Shown piece by piece: positions 1-5,270 of a stretch of 24,949 bases of DNA; within the stretch, counting starts at the first letter, position 1, and every line of letters begins with the position of its first letter. Source of the stretch: a virus; the IMG/VR virus record IMGVR_UViG_3300045135_000293, positions 1 to 24,949 of that record. The stretch is one strand, 5' to 3'. The notes beneath the pieces were generated by a model. It saw only the letters and a list, made by a program, of their open reading frames with translations, was not told where the DNA came from and made no database searches. The position numbers were made by a program, and so were the translations under genes.

Positions 1-50
1 CATGTGCGGTAAATCATTGCGATTGTCGGGTTTTCGTATCTCTTGTCCAT
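1..50 (-). CDS. Start of an unknown minus-strand gene (partial)
   Basis: Read on the minus strand, an ATG at 50 opens a frame that stays open to the window edge and begins MDKRYENPTIAMIYRT. An AAGGA Shine-Dalgarno sequence lies six bases upstream of the ATG, which supports a real start. Only 16 codons are visible, so no family can be named. It is the next gene after the hairpin array (71-495) in the minus-strand direction. The array would therefore be in its 5' leader, or in the intergenic part of a shared transcript with the 180-aa gene upstream. Confidence 0.55.
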   Translation of the reverse strand, partial: MDKRYENPTIAMIYRT

Positions 51-70
51 TTGTTTTCCTTGTTATTTGC

Positions 71-495
71 GAGGCGACTGGGGCGTGGCATTGCTGCGTC
101 TCGATTGTGGCCTCTGGTTATTGGGCGAAAGCATCCTAACATCTCTGCGTTGGTCTATTGGCCCAAATTAGGTGGGGGCGACGAATGTATGGCATCGCTG
201 CGCTTGGACGGTGGCCCCCTGTAACTGGTTGGGAAGGGCTTTGGTCATGTGGCATTGCTGCATCGTATCAATGACCCTTCCCATGGAGCGTTCGGATTTT
301 GGCATTGCTGCGTGGTCATGATGGCTCCTGTAACTGGTTGGGAAGGGTGAACCGTCTGTAGCAATTCTGCGGCGAATGAATGACCCTTCCCTTGGTGCGA
401 TCTGAAATTGGCATTACTGCTGTCTCCTGTTGGCACCAAATAAACTGGTGGGGGCGTGCCATACATGGCATTGCTGCGGACATTGTATGACCCCC
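71..495 (-). ncRNA. Tandem array of eight GNRA-capped RNA hairpins
   Basis: Eight hairpins stand head to tail at 71-114, 121-166, 174-219, 231-282, 285-328, 340-391, 392-439 and 450-495. Outer stems of 5 to 9 bp differ in sequence but are each complementary: GAGGC, TTGGGC, GGGGGC, GGGAAGGG, GGAGC, GGGAAGGGT, TTGGTGC and GGGGG on the plus strand. On the minus strand each apex reads GCA-tetraloop-TGC (TGT in one), with tetraloops GCAA (four times), GCGA, GTAA, GAGA and one GAAT. Twelve bases separate outer stem and apex on each side in six hairpins; the other two have 13, or 12 if one mismatched pair is counted as stem. GNRA loops appear only on the minus strand, which points to an RNA made from that strand. 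Other-frame ORFs here are not convincing. I recognise no known RNA family. Confidence 0.85.
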
Positions 496-502
496 TGTAA
501 CA

Positions 503-1045
503 TTATGCTGCCATCGTTTCTGTGTGCAGCTTCTCAACCTCCTCAATCGTCCATACATCACGGACAATCTTATCCTCTGGCATCTTGTTCAGAATAGCCG
601 AGAAGAATTTATGGTTGCGTTTATGTGTGCGCATCAAACCCTCTTCAGACTGCACAACCTGCACTAGATCGTCGCGGGTTGCGTCACCAAGAGAGATGCC
701 AAGTTTCGGCAGCATAAACCGCTCAAACATATCTTTGGCATAAACTGATGCTGTGTTCTTCAGAGACACGGACGGTGTAGACGTTTCGCCCTTCTTTAAT
801 ACAACTTGGCGCGTGACTTTTTCAGCCTCACGCTTAAATGTAGCGCGGCTAGAGCGTGACCGACGACTGACATCCTCAGTTGCAATGCGCTCAAGCACAC
901 GCTCAGTTGCAGCCTCACGCAATGCTGTATCTTCACGCAGCATCTTCAGATATTTCTCAGCAGCCTCGCGGTGCGTCTTTGAGCCGTCCCACGCTTTTTC
1001 TACCGCTTCCAATACGAGTGATTTTTTAGGTTCTTGGTATGTCAT
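503..1045 (-). CDS. Hypothetical charged helical protein (180 aa)
   Basis: The protein starts MTYQEPKKSL and ends HTETMAA. An AGGGAGA Shine-Dalgarno sequence just upstream of 1045 supports this start over a longer frame opening at 1141, whose extra 32 residues look like untranslated leader. The sequence is rich in Arg, Lys and Glu and looks almost entirely helical. A central basic stretch around residues 55-75 (SRRSRSSRATFKREAEKVTR) could bind nucleic acid. There is no signal peptide or membrane segment. I do not recognise the family. The stop lies seven bases before the hairpin array, so gene and array probably share a transcript. An RNA- or DNA-binding role linked to the array is possible but only positional. 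Confidence 0.75.
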   Translation of the reverse strand: MTYQEPKKSLVLEAVEKAWDGSKTHREAAEKYLKMLREDTALREAATERVLERIATEDVSRRSRSSRATFKREAEKVTRQVVLKKGETSTPSVSLKNTASVYAKDMFERFMLPKLGISLGDATRDDLVQVVQSEEGLMRTHKRNHKFFSAILNKMPEDKIVRDVWTIEEVEKLHTETMAA

Positions 1046-1059
1046 AATTTTCTCCCTGC

Positions 1060-1152
1060 TTACCAAATGCCGACAACCACGCCGACTGTCCATGTGATGA
1101 CAGCCACGGCTGTCGTTCCGAAAATAAAATAATCTTGCCAATCAGCTTTCAT
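1060..1152 (-). CDS. 30-aa single-pass membrane microprotein
   Basis: A short frame starts MKADWQDYFIF and continues as an uninterrupted hydrophobic segment (residues about 9-30, ending TVGVVVGIW) to a TAA at 1060-1062. A GAGGAG Shine-Dalgarno sequence lies seven bases before the ATG. The start overlaps the last codons of the upstream 77-aa gene in another frame, which suggests translational coupling. Length, one transmembrane helix and an acidic amphipathic N-terminus resemble small phage membrane peptides such as holin-like or inner-membrane effector peptides, but nothing identifies the function. Its distance from the lysozyme-bearing virion genes argues weakly against a classic holin. Confidence 0.6.
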   Translation of the reverse strand: MKADWQDYFIFGTTAVAVITWTVGVVVGIW

Positions 1153-1375
1153 TTTCCAACTCCTCAATTTTCTTTTCATGCTCTGCAATGCGATCTTGTG
1201 CGTTCATGCAGATTAAGTCGTATGCTGCGAGATCAGCGCTGATGCTGCCTGATCTAACGCCGCTGTTCTGTGTGCGCATGCGGTCTTGGGCTGCGCGTTC
1301 ACGTTCAATCAGCTTGCGCTCTAAAGCGATCTGATACTTTAGCGCGTCTATTATTTCGTCTTTGTTCATAGCCAT
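1142..1375 (-). CDS. Small coiled-coil protein (75-77 aa)
   Basis: First gene of the minus-strand module, reading MAMNKDEIIDALKYQIALE and ending KKIEELENES. Two starts are possible. The ATG at 1375 sits almost on top of the AAAGGAA ribosome-binding sequence, whereas the ATG at 1369 (MNKDEI) has about seven bases of spacing and is the better candidate. The composition is strongly helical, with long Glu/Lys/Arg/Leu stretches that suggest a coiled coil interrupted near residues 36-47 by a Ser/Gly-rich turn (NSGVRSGSIS). Function unknown. The promoter region upstream carries palindromic operators shared with the divergent plus-strand operon. Confidence 0.75.
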   Translation of the reverse strand: MAMNKDEIIDALKYQIALERKLIERERAAQDRMRTQNSGVRSGSISADLAAYDLICMNAQDRIAEHEKKIEELENES

Positions 1376-1396
1376 TTCCTTTCTTCTTTCACTTTA

Positions 1397-1412
1397 CTAG
1401 CAATAATGCTAG
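1397..1412. promoter_or_regulatory. Operator-like palindrome 1
   Basis: The 16-mer CTAGCAATAATGCTAG has perfect 6-bp arms (CTAGCA/TGCTAG) around four bases. It closely matches the second palindrome at 1455-1470, starting 58 bp away. The pair looks like binding sites for a dimeric regulator. The ribbon-helix-helix-like protein encoded immediately downstream (1498-1680) is the obvious candidate. Confidence 0.6.
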
Positions 1413-1454
1413 AAGCAGTCAAGAAAATAAATCAGGGCTTGATTTGGAATATTA

Positions 1455-1470
1455 CTAGCTGTATTGCTAG
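1455..1470. promoter_or_regulatory. Operator-like palindrome 2
   Basis: The 16-mer CTAGCTGTATTGCTAG has 5-bp arms (CTAGC/GCTAG) around six bases and the same overall length as palindrome 1. It overlaps the candidate -10 of the plus-strand operon, and a further half-site-like ATAGCA follows at about 1473-1478. Confidence 0.6.
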
Positions 1471-1497
1471 GAATAGCAAAACACATAAGGGGCTGCT

Positions 1498-1680
1498 ATG
1501 AAGTATAAAAAAGAACAGTGGAACCACCGCATCAGAGTTGAATTGGCTGATCGTATGCGGAAGGTGCAGCAGTTAAAGTCAGATGCAAGTGGTAACGAAT
1601 ATTCACTGCGCGATGTGACAGAAGAGGCATTTGACCTTTATTGCAACTTTCACGGCGTAACATCCAAGGATGCGGCATGA
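1498..1680 (+). CDS. Small ribbon-helix-helix-like regulator (60 aa)
   Basis: This 60-residue basic protein opens the plus-strand operon. After a short basic tail the segment HRIRVELADRMRKVQQL looks like the beta strand and first helix of a ribbon-helix-helix (Arc/MetJ-type) fold. SLRDVTEEAFDLYCNFHG matches the second helix with the usual polar turn before it. Such proteins bind palindromes as dimers, and two matching palindromes lie directly upstream, so autoregulation and control of the divergent operon are plausible. Its TGA overlaps the ATG of the RuvC-like gene. The Shine-Dalgarno sequence is AAGGGG. The fold call is by pattern only; it could instead be an uncharacterised early protein. 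Confidence 0.65.
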   Translation: MKYKKEQWNHRIRVELADRMRKVQQLKSDASGNEYSLRDVTEEAFDLYCNFHGVTSKDAA

Positions 1681-2183
1681 CAGTCGTAATAGGCATAGAC
1701 CCTGGCTACAGCGGTGCAGTCGCATTCCTTTGGCCCAACATGAAGCTCGAAATACACGACATGCCTGTGCTGAAGAACGCCAAAGGCAAAACAGAGCTAA
1801 ACATGCACATACTGCACGAGCTGCTCACACCCGAGGGCGAACACAGACATGTAGCTTTCATTGAAAAGGTGCATGCAATGAGCGGTCAAGGCGTGTCGTC
1901 TATGTTTCGTTTTGGAGAAACATACGGCGCAACGCAGATGGCAGTGGCAGCGCATAAAATACCAATGCAGCATGTAGCGCCCGCAACATGGAAAAAACAT
2001 TTTAAGCTGTCACGCGATAAAGGCGTGTCACGAGGTCTAGCAACGCAGCGCTTTCCAGACTGCGCAGACCTATTTAAGCGCGTCAAAGATGACGGCAGAG
2101 CAGAGGCAGCGCTTATTGCGCTGTATGGATGGGAAACACTTAGCAGTGTGAAATTTTGGCAGAAGGTGAGAGCAGATGGCTAA
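1677..2183 (+). CDS. RuvC-like Holliday junction resolvase (168 aa)
   Basis: The start is the ATG overlapping the previous stop, giving MTVVIGIDPGYSGAVAF. The RNase H-like fold of RuvC resolvases is evident: catalytic Asp8 in GIDPG, Glu63 in AFIEKV, and the C-terminal acidic motif near residues 138-143 (DDGRAEAALIALYG). At 168 residues it has the usual RuvC length. RuvC-type enzymes cut four-way junctions symmetrically; in phages they resolve replication and recombination intermediates before packaging. Neighbours are a PD-(D/E)XK nuclease, an SSB-like protein and a primase-helicase, consistent with a recombination-replication operon. Confidence 0.88.
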   Translation: MTVVIGIDPGYSGAVAFLWPNMKLEIHDMPVLKNAKGKTELNMHILHELLTPEGEHRHVAFIEKVHAMSGQGVSSMFRFGETYGATQMAVAAHKIPMQHVAPATWKKHFKLSRDKGVSRGLATQRFPDCADLFKRVKDDGRAEAALIALYGWETLSSVKFWQKVRADG

Positions 2184-2454
2184 CATTCCAAAGGCGAGAG
2201 AAATCCTAACAGAAGCACTTGAGTTCAACATGGACGACAGAGTGCGGCAGCGGATCGAAGCAGCAATGCAAGAGATGTACCGCGAGTTTACAGGCCGCAC
2301 ATCAGTCAAGTCAGTTCCAATGACGCCAGAGATGGCGCGGCTGATTAAGCGGTACGCAAAGCAATACCCTGACGACAGCCATCAGCAGATCGCAGCCGTC
2401 TTTAACGTAAACCCAGGCCGCGTCTCAGAAGCATTGGCAGGCAAGTATGACTAA
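2176..2454 (+). CDS. Small helix-turn-helix protein (92 aa)
   Basis: The gene overlaps the RuvC-like gene by eight bases. The N-terminal half is helical and charged. The C-terminal half carries a helix-turn-helix pattern, DSHQQIAAVFNVNPGRVSEAL (residues about 66-86), in which QQIAAVFNV and GRVSEAL would be the two helices. This motif is common in small phage proteins of unknown role found among replication genes. It may bind DNA as a transcriptional or replication accessory factor. The next gene starts inside its last codons (8-base overlap), so the two are translationally coupled. Confidence 0.7.
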   Translation: MANIPKAREILTEALEFNMDDRVRQRIEAAMQEMYREFTGRTSVKSVPMTPEMARLIKRYAKQYPDDSHQQIAAVFNVNPGRVSEALAGKYD

Positions 2455-3199
2455 CGGTTTCGCAAAGCACGGCATCAAGCACCTGTCAGCCTCGTCGATA
2501 AACCTCTGGACAAATGCGCCTGACGTTTGGGTTGCGCAGTATCTGTTCGGCAGACGCACGCCAATGGGAGCAGCCGCAATGAGGGGCATTTGCACAGAGG
2601 ATGCTGTGGTTGCACATCTGACAGGCAAAAGCGACTGTGAGGCAGCTCTCAGCGCCGCTCTGGAGAAGTTTGACAAGACTTTCCCCATCGGTGACGAGAA
2701 GACAACCAAAGAACGCAACATGATCGAGCCTTGCATGACCCTCGCGCTGGAAGCACTGGCAGACTACGGCAAGCCAGAGTTTCCAGAAGAGGGTCAGGAA
2801 AAGATCAGCATAACAGCCAAGACAGACGATTATGAAATACCTGTCATCGGCTTTCTTGACCTCGTGTTTCCAGAAGCTGGGCTTGTCATAGACCTCAAGA
2901 CGACAGGCAGATGCCCTAGCGTCATGTCAGCAGAGCATCAGCTACAACGCGCGATCTACCAGAAAGCCAAAGGCAACCAAGCAGTCAAATTCCTTTACGT
3001 TACACCAAAGAAAACTGCACTCTTAGAGGACGGCGATCCGAATGAATTACTTAGCAGAGCAAAGACGCAGATTACGAGAATGGAGCGCTTCCTTAGATCG
3101 GGAACTAGACATGACATTGCAGGCGTTATCCCAGTTAATCCCAACACCTTTTACTGGAACGGAGCAGAAGCAATCAGGGAGGAGCTTTATGGAATATAA
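2447..3199 (+). CDS. PD-(D/E)XK superfamily nuclease (250 aa)
   Basis: The core of a RecB/Cas4-like nuclease is visible. A helix bears Glu51 (RGICTED). Then come IGFLDLVF with Asp138, VIDLKTT with Asp149 and Lys151 as the D-x-K signature, and AEHQLQRAIY (Q165 to Y171), the usual QxxxY helix. The N-terminal KHLSASSINLW matches the conserved LSxSxxxxW opening of this phage exonuclease family. Such proteins act as exonucleases in recombination or host DNA degradation. No helicase domain or cysteine cluster is present, so it is not a complete Cas4 iron-sulfur nuclease. It lies between the HTH gene and a 115-aa gene in the replication operon. Confidence 0.85.
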   Translation: MTNGFAKHGIKHLSASSINLWTNAPDVWVAQYLFGRRTPMGAAAMRGICTEDAVVAHLTGKSDCEAALSAALEKFDKTFPIGDEKTTKERNMIEPCMTLALEALADYGKPEFPEEGQEKISITAKTDDYEIPVIGFLDLVFPEAGLVIDLKTTGRCPSVMSAEHQLQRAIYQKAKGNQAVKFLYVTPKKTALLEDGDPNELLSRAKTQITRMERFLRSGTRHDIAGVIPVNPNTFYWNGAEAIREELYGI

Positions 3200-3536
3200 T
3201 TTTTACAAATCACACGCTTGGAAGTCAGACCCTGACGATTTATTTATGGAAAACGTCCTAGCATTCCGCAAGATCGTGCAGCTCTACGATTACGGCACAG
3301 AGTTTTACTTCCCCAACTACCGCGAAGCACCGTGGCATGTGCAAGCAGAAATTGGCGGTGAAAAGATCAACTTCTGGCCTCACAAGATGAAAGCGCATGT
3401 GGAGTACCGCAAAGGCGGGGCAGTAGAGGGCCGCTACGCAATCATTGACCTCATCAACGAGCAGATCGCAAAAGACGCAGACGGTGCATCCAATCCCGAC
3501 TATTGGAGTGATGACGAGTTTGATCTGTTTGAATGA
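3189..3536 (+). CDS. Hypothetical protein (115 aa)
   Basis: The start is the ATG at 3189 (MEYNFYKSHAW) after a GGGAGG Shine-Dalgarno sequence, inside the last codons of the nuclease gene. A longer frame from 3042 lies entirely within the nuclease and is not supported. The protein is rich in aromatic and acidic residues, ends DDEFDLFE and has no membrane segment. I do not recognise the family. The acidic Phe-containing C-terminus resembles the tail by which SSB-type proteins recruit partners, but that is only a resemblance. The stop overlaps the methyltransferase start. Confidence 0.75.
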   Translation: MEYNFYKSHAWKSDPDDLFMENVLAFRKIVQLYDYGTEFYFPNYREAPWHVQAEIGGEKINFWPHKMKAHVEYRKGGAVEGRYAIIDLINEQIAKDADGASNPDYWSDDEFDLFE

Positions 3537-4342
3537 TGCGGCATGTGGACATATGCAGCGGCATCGGCGGTTTTGCGCTGGGCTTTGAATGGGCAGAGTT
3601 AAGCAGCCCAGTTCTTTTCTGCGACATAGAGCCGTGGAGCCGCAAGATTTTAGCAAAGCATTGGCCTGATGTGCCGATTGCAGAAGATGTAAAGGAATTA
3701 GCAAATGACCCAGATGGACTTGTTCCAGACTGCGACATCATTACAGCAGGATACCCCTGCCAGCCCTTTTCACTTGCAGGGGAGCGCAGAGGCAGTGAAG
3801 ATGACAGACATATCTGGCCTTACATTTTCACCATTGTTCAAAGAAAAAGACCCTCTTGGTGCGTTTTCGAGAATGTTTATGGGCATGTCTCTATGGGCCT
3901 CGACGAGGTGCTATCTGACTTGGAAAGGCAAGGCTACGCCGCAAGGCCGTTCATTGTTCCAGCTTGTGCCGCTGACGCGCCTCACAGACGAGACAGAGTT
4001 TGGATCGTCGCCAGAAATGTGGCCGACAGCAACAGCGCGGGACTACAAGGGCGGCAGAACGCCAGAGACACTAGCCAAAGCAGGGCGCAACGAGACAAAC
4101 AGTCTGCCAGACGCAGTGAACGCCCAGATGGGCAAAACTGGCTCCCTGAACCCGCAGTGGGTCGAGTGGCTAATGGGATACCCAGAAGGGTGGACAGACT
4201 TAGAGGATTAGGAAATGCTATCGTGCCGCAGATCGCTATGCGCATAGGCCAGACGATCAAAGCGGTGCATGACATCCCAGCGCAGGGTCACGCGCACAAC
4301 AACGTCAACAAAGAAAAGGAAGACGACAATGCTAAAAATTGA
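3533..4342 (+). CDS. C5 cytosine-specific DNA methyltransferase (269 aa)
   Basis: The ordered motifs of C5 methyltransferases are present. Motif I is DICSGIGGFALGF for S-adenosylmethionine binding. Motif IV is GYPCQPFSLAG with nucleophile Cys76. Motif VI is FENV at 113-115. Motif VIII is HRRDRVWIVA around 151-160. The C-terminal motifs are VGRVANGIPRRVDRL and GLGNAIVPQ (about 209-233). The enzyme methylates cytosine at C5 in an unknown recognition sequence, probably to protect phage DNA from restriction. The region between motifs VIII and IX is short and low in hydrophobic residues, so the target-recognition domain is small. A second protein is encoded in another frame inside this gene (3705-4211). 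The start could be either of two adjacent ATGs. Confidence 0.9.
   Translation: MMRHVDICSGIGGFALGFEWAELSSPVLFCDIEPWSRKILAKHWPDVPIAEDVKELANDPDGLVPDCDIITAGYPCQPFSLAGERRGSEDDRHIWPYIFTIVQRKRPSWCVFENVYGHVSMGLDEVLSDLERQGYAARPFIVPACAADAPHRRDRVWIVARNVADSNSAGLQGRQNARDTSQSRAQRDKQSARRSERPDGQNWLPEPAVGRVANGIPRRVDRLRGLGNAIVPQIAMRIGQTIKAVHDIPAQGHAHNNVNKEKEDDNAKN
3705..4211 (+). CDS. Overlapping-frame methyltransferase-associated protein (168 aa)
   Basis: This frame lies wholly inside the cytosine methyltransferase gene, shifted by one base, yet it looks like a real protein. An AAAGGA Shine-Dalgarno sequence lies about eight bases upstream of MTQMDLFQT. The body carries segments that I recall from stand-alone phage proteins found with methyltransferases: LTWKGKATPQGRSLFQLVP, MWPTATARDYKGG and LNPQWVEWLMGYPEGWTDL. 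The last resembles the LMGFPxGWT segment of C5 methyltransferase C-terminal domains. Because the methyltransferase frame is also intact with all its motifs, both frames seem to be under selection. The role is unknown; target recognition or an accessory subunit is a guess. The family call rests on memory, not a search. Confidence 0.6.
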   Translation: MTQMDLFQTATSLQQDTPASPFHLQGSAEAVKMTDISGLTFSPLFKEKDPLGAFSRMFMGMSLWASTRCYLTWKGKATPQGRSLFQLVPLTRLTDETEFGSSPEMWPTATARDYKGGRTPETLAKAGRNETNSLPDAVNAQMGKTGSLNPQWVEWLMGYPEGWTDLED

Positions 4343-4562
4343 AAAGAACGTGCCATATCCAAAACATGGGGTGCGCAGCATATTGATGAACACAGCGGAA
4401 GCAATGCAAGTAGGTGACAGTGTGATCTGCAAAAACAATCAATCAGCGCAGTTGTGTAAGTATATTGCTCAAATGTACGGCGAAAGAGATCGTCCAATAA
4501 AAGAATACTCCATGACGCAAAAGGTAGACGACGATCATCGTCGCGTATGGCGCATCAAGTAA
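4329..4562 (+). CDS. Small conserved-type phage protein (77 aa)
   Basis: Start chosen at the ATG at 4329 (MLKIEKNVPYPKHG), preceded by GGAAG and overlapping the end of the methyltransferase. Residues AMQVGDSVIC and the ending DDDHRRVWRIK match a pattern seen in small phage proteins (a GDS turn followed by a terminal RVWR strand). That suggests a compact alpha/beta domain. No catalytic residues stand out. It lies directly before the SSB-like gene; its function in replication is unknown. Confidence 0.7.
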   Translation: MLKIEKNVPYPKHGVRSILMNTAEAMQVGDSVICKNNQSAQLCKYIAQMYGERDRPIKEYSMTQKVDDDHRRVWRIK

Positions 4563-4595
4563 TCAACAACTCAAACAAAGTGAAAGGAACACAAC

Positions 4596-5213
4596 ATGTT
4601 TGAAATCGACTTAGGTAACACAGGGTCTGACATCAACACTTTCCTCGGCTGGTCAGCACGAGGCACTCAGGACGGTGCAATCAGAGCAAAGCAGTTCTAT
4701 CTCCGCGACGGCGCGGCAAAGGACGAATACGAAGCAGCTCAAACAACTGGCTTTGTCATTGACTTAGACACCCTCAAAACAGGATGGCAAAAGTCAGAAG
4801 GCATTGCAGGCGTTGCACCTGAATGGAAGTGGAACCCCTCAGTCAACCAAATGATGGCAAAGCCAGGTGATGACTACAAAAAAGGCATCTCTGTAAAATG
4901 CGCCATCGGCGGCGGCAAGGTAGCAATGTGGGAACAAGCAGGCGCAGCAATCTGGTCTGCCCTCACTGACCTCGCGCCGAAGCTAAAGGATCAGCCCAGC
5001 AAAGGCCAAATGCCGCTCATCAAAATGACAGAAGCCAAAGAGCTAAAGTTTACGAAAGGCTCAACATGCTACCCTGTCTTTGAAGTCGTCAAATGGGTGG
5101 ACAAGCCCGACTGCCTCAAAGAAGGTGCTGCGGCAGGCATTGCAACAGACCCGACACCTGCTCCACAGCCTGAACCTGCGCCAGCAGCCGCAGCGGATGA
5201 CATGGAATTTTAA
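4596..5213 (+). CDS. Putative single-stranded DNA-binding protein (205 aa)
   Basis: The gene has a good Shine-Dalgarno sequence (AAAGGAA). The fold-defining region (residues about 1-175) is beta-rich and soluble. It is followed by a Pro/Ala linker (TPAPQPEPAPAAA) and an acidic tip DDMEF. This layout of compact domain, disordered linker and acidic tip ending in Phe is the hallmark of bacterial and phage SSBs, whose tip recruits replication partners. Position directly before the primase-helicase and after recombination genes supports the role. Sequence identity to a named SSB family is not evident by eye, so the call is by architecture and context. Confidence 0.6.
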   Translation: MFEIDLGNTGSDINTFLGWSARGTQDGAIRAKQFYLRDGAAKDEYEAAQTTGFVIDLDTLKTGWQKSEGIAGVAPEWKWNPSVNQMMAKPGDDYKKGISVKCAIGGGKVAMWEQAGAAIWSALTDLAPKLKDQPSKGQMPLIKMTEAKELKFTKGSTCYPVFEVVKWVDKPDCLKEGAAAGIATDPTPAPQPEPAPAAAADDMEF

Positions 5214-5220
5214 GAAAAAT

Positions 5221-5246
5221 GCCGTGGCGGTATGGATCGCCACGGC
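5221..5246 (+). promoter_or_regulatory. Nine-bp hairpin between SSB-like and primase genes
   Basis: GCCGTGGCG and CGCCACGGC form a perfect 9-bp stem around an 8-base loop, starting seven bases after the SSB-like stop. No T-run follows, so it is not a standard intrinsic terminator. It could stabilise the upstream mRNA, be a processing site, or lower transcription of the primase-helicase relative to the SSB-like gene. Confidence 0.55.
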
Positions 5247-5270
5247 ACTCACAGGGAGGGTAATGAAAAA

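Larger units (their letters stand above)
1376..1497. promoter_or_regulatory. Divergent promoter region
   Basis: This intergenic stretch separates the minus-strand module from the plus-strand replication operon. For the plus strand, TTGATT followed after 17 bases by TATTGC is a weak -35/-10 pair. For the minus strand, TTGACT followed after 17 bases by TAGTAA is a comparable pair. The -10 candidates lie in or beside the two 16-bp palindromes at 1397 and 1455, so a bound repressor would cover both promoters. The promoter assignments are tentative; the palindromes are clear. Confidence 0.45.

Noticed and set aside
71-495. CRISPR array or integron attC array
   Set aside because: Repeats are not identical direct repeats with unique spacers. 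The conserved part is the apex and the arms vary in complementary pairs, unlike CRISPR. The RYYYAAC/GTTRRRY ends of attC are lacking and no integrase or cas gene is present.
245-567. Minus-strand open frames of 73 and 83 aa across the hairpin array
   Set aside because: They run through the repeats in different frames, are Cys/His/Gln-rich, lack clear ribosome-binding sites, and the covarying stems explain the sequence better.
522-1097. Plus-strand frames of 73 and 114 aa opposite the 180-aa gene
   Set aside because: They are antisense shadows of the minus-strand gene, which has a good ribosome-binding site and plausible composition.
3454-3741. Minus-strand frames of 95-148 aa near the methyltransferase start
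   Set aside because: They overlap two well-supported plus-strand genes and show no motif or start signal.
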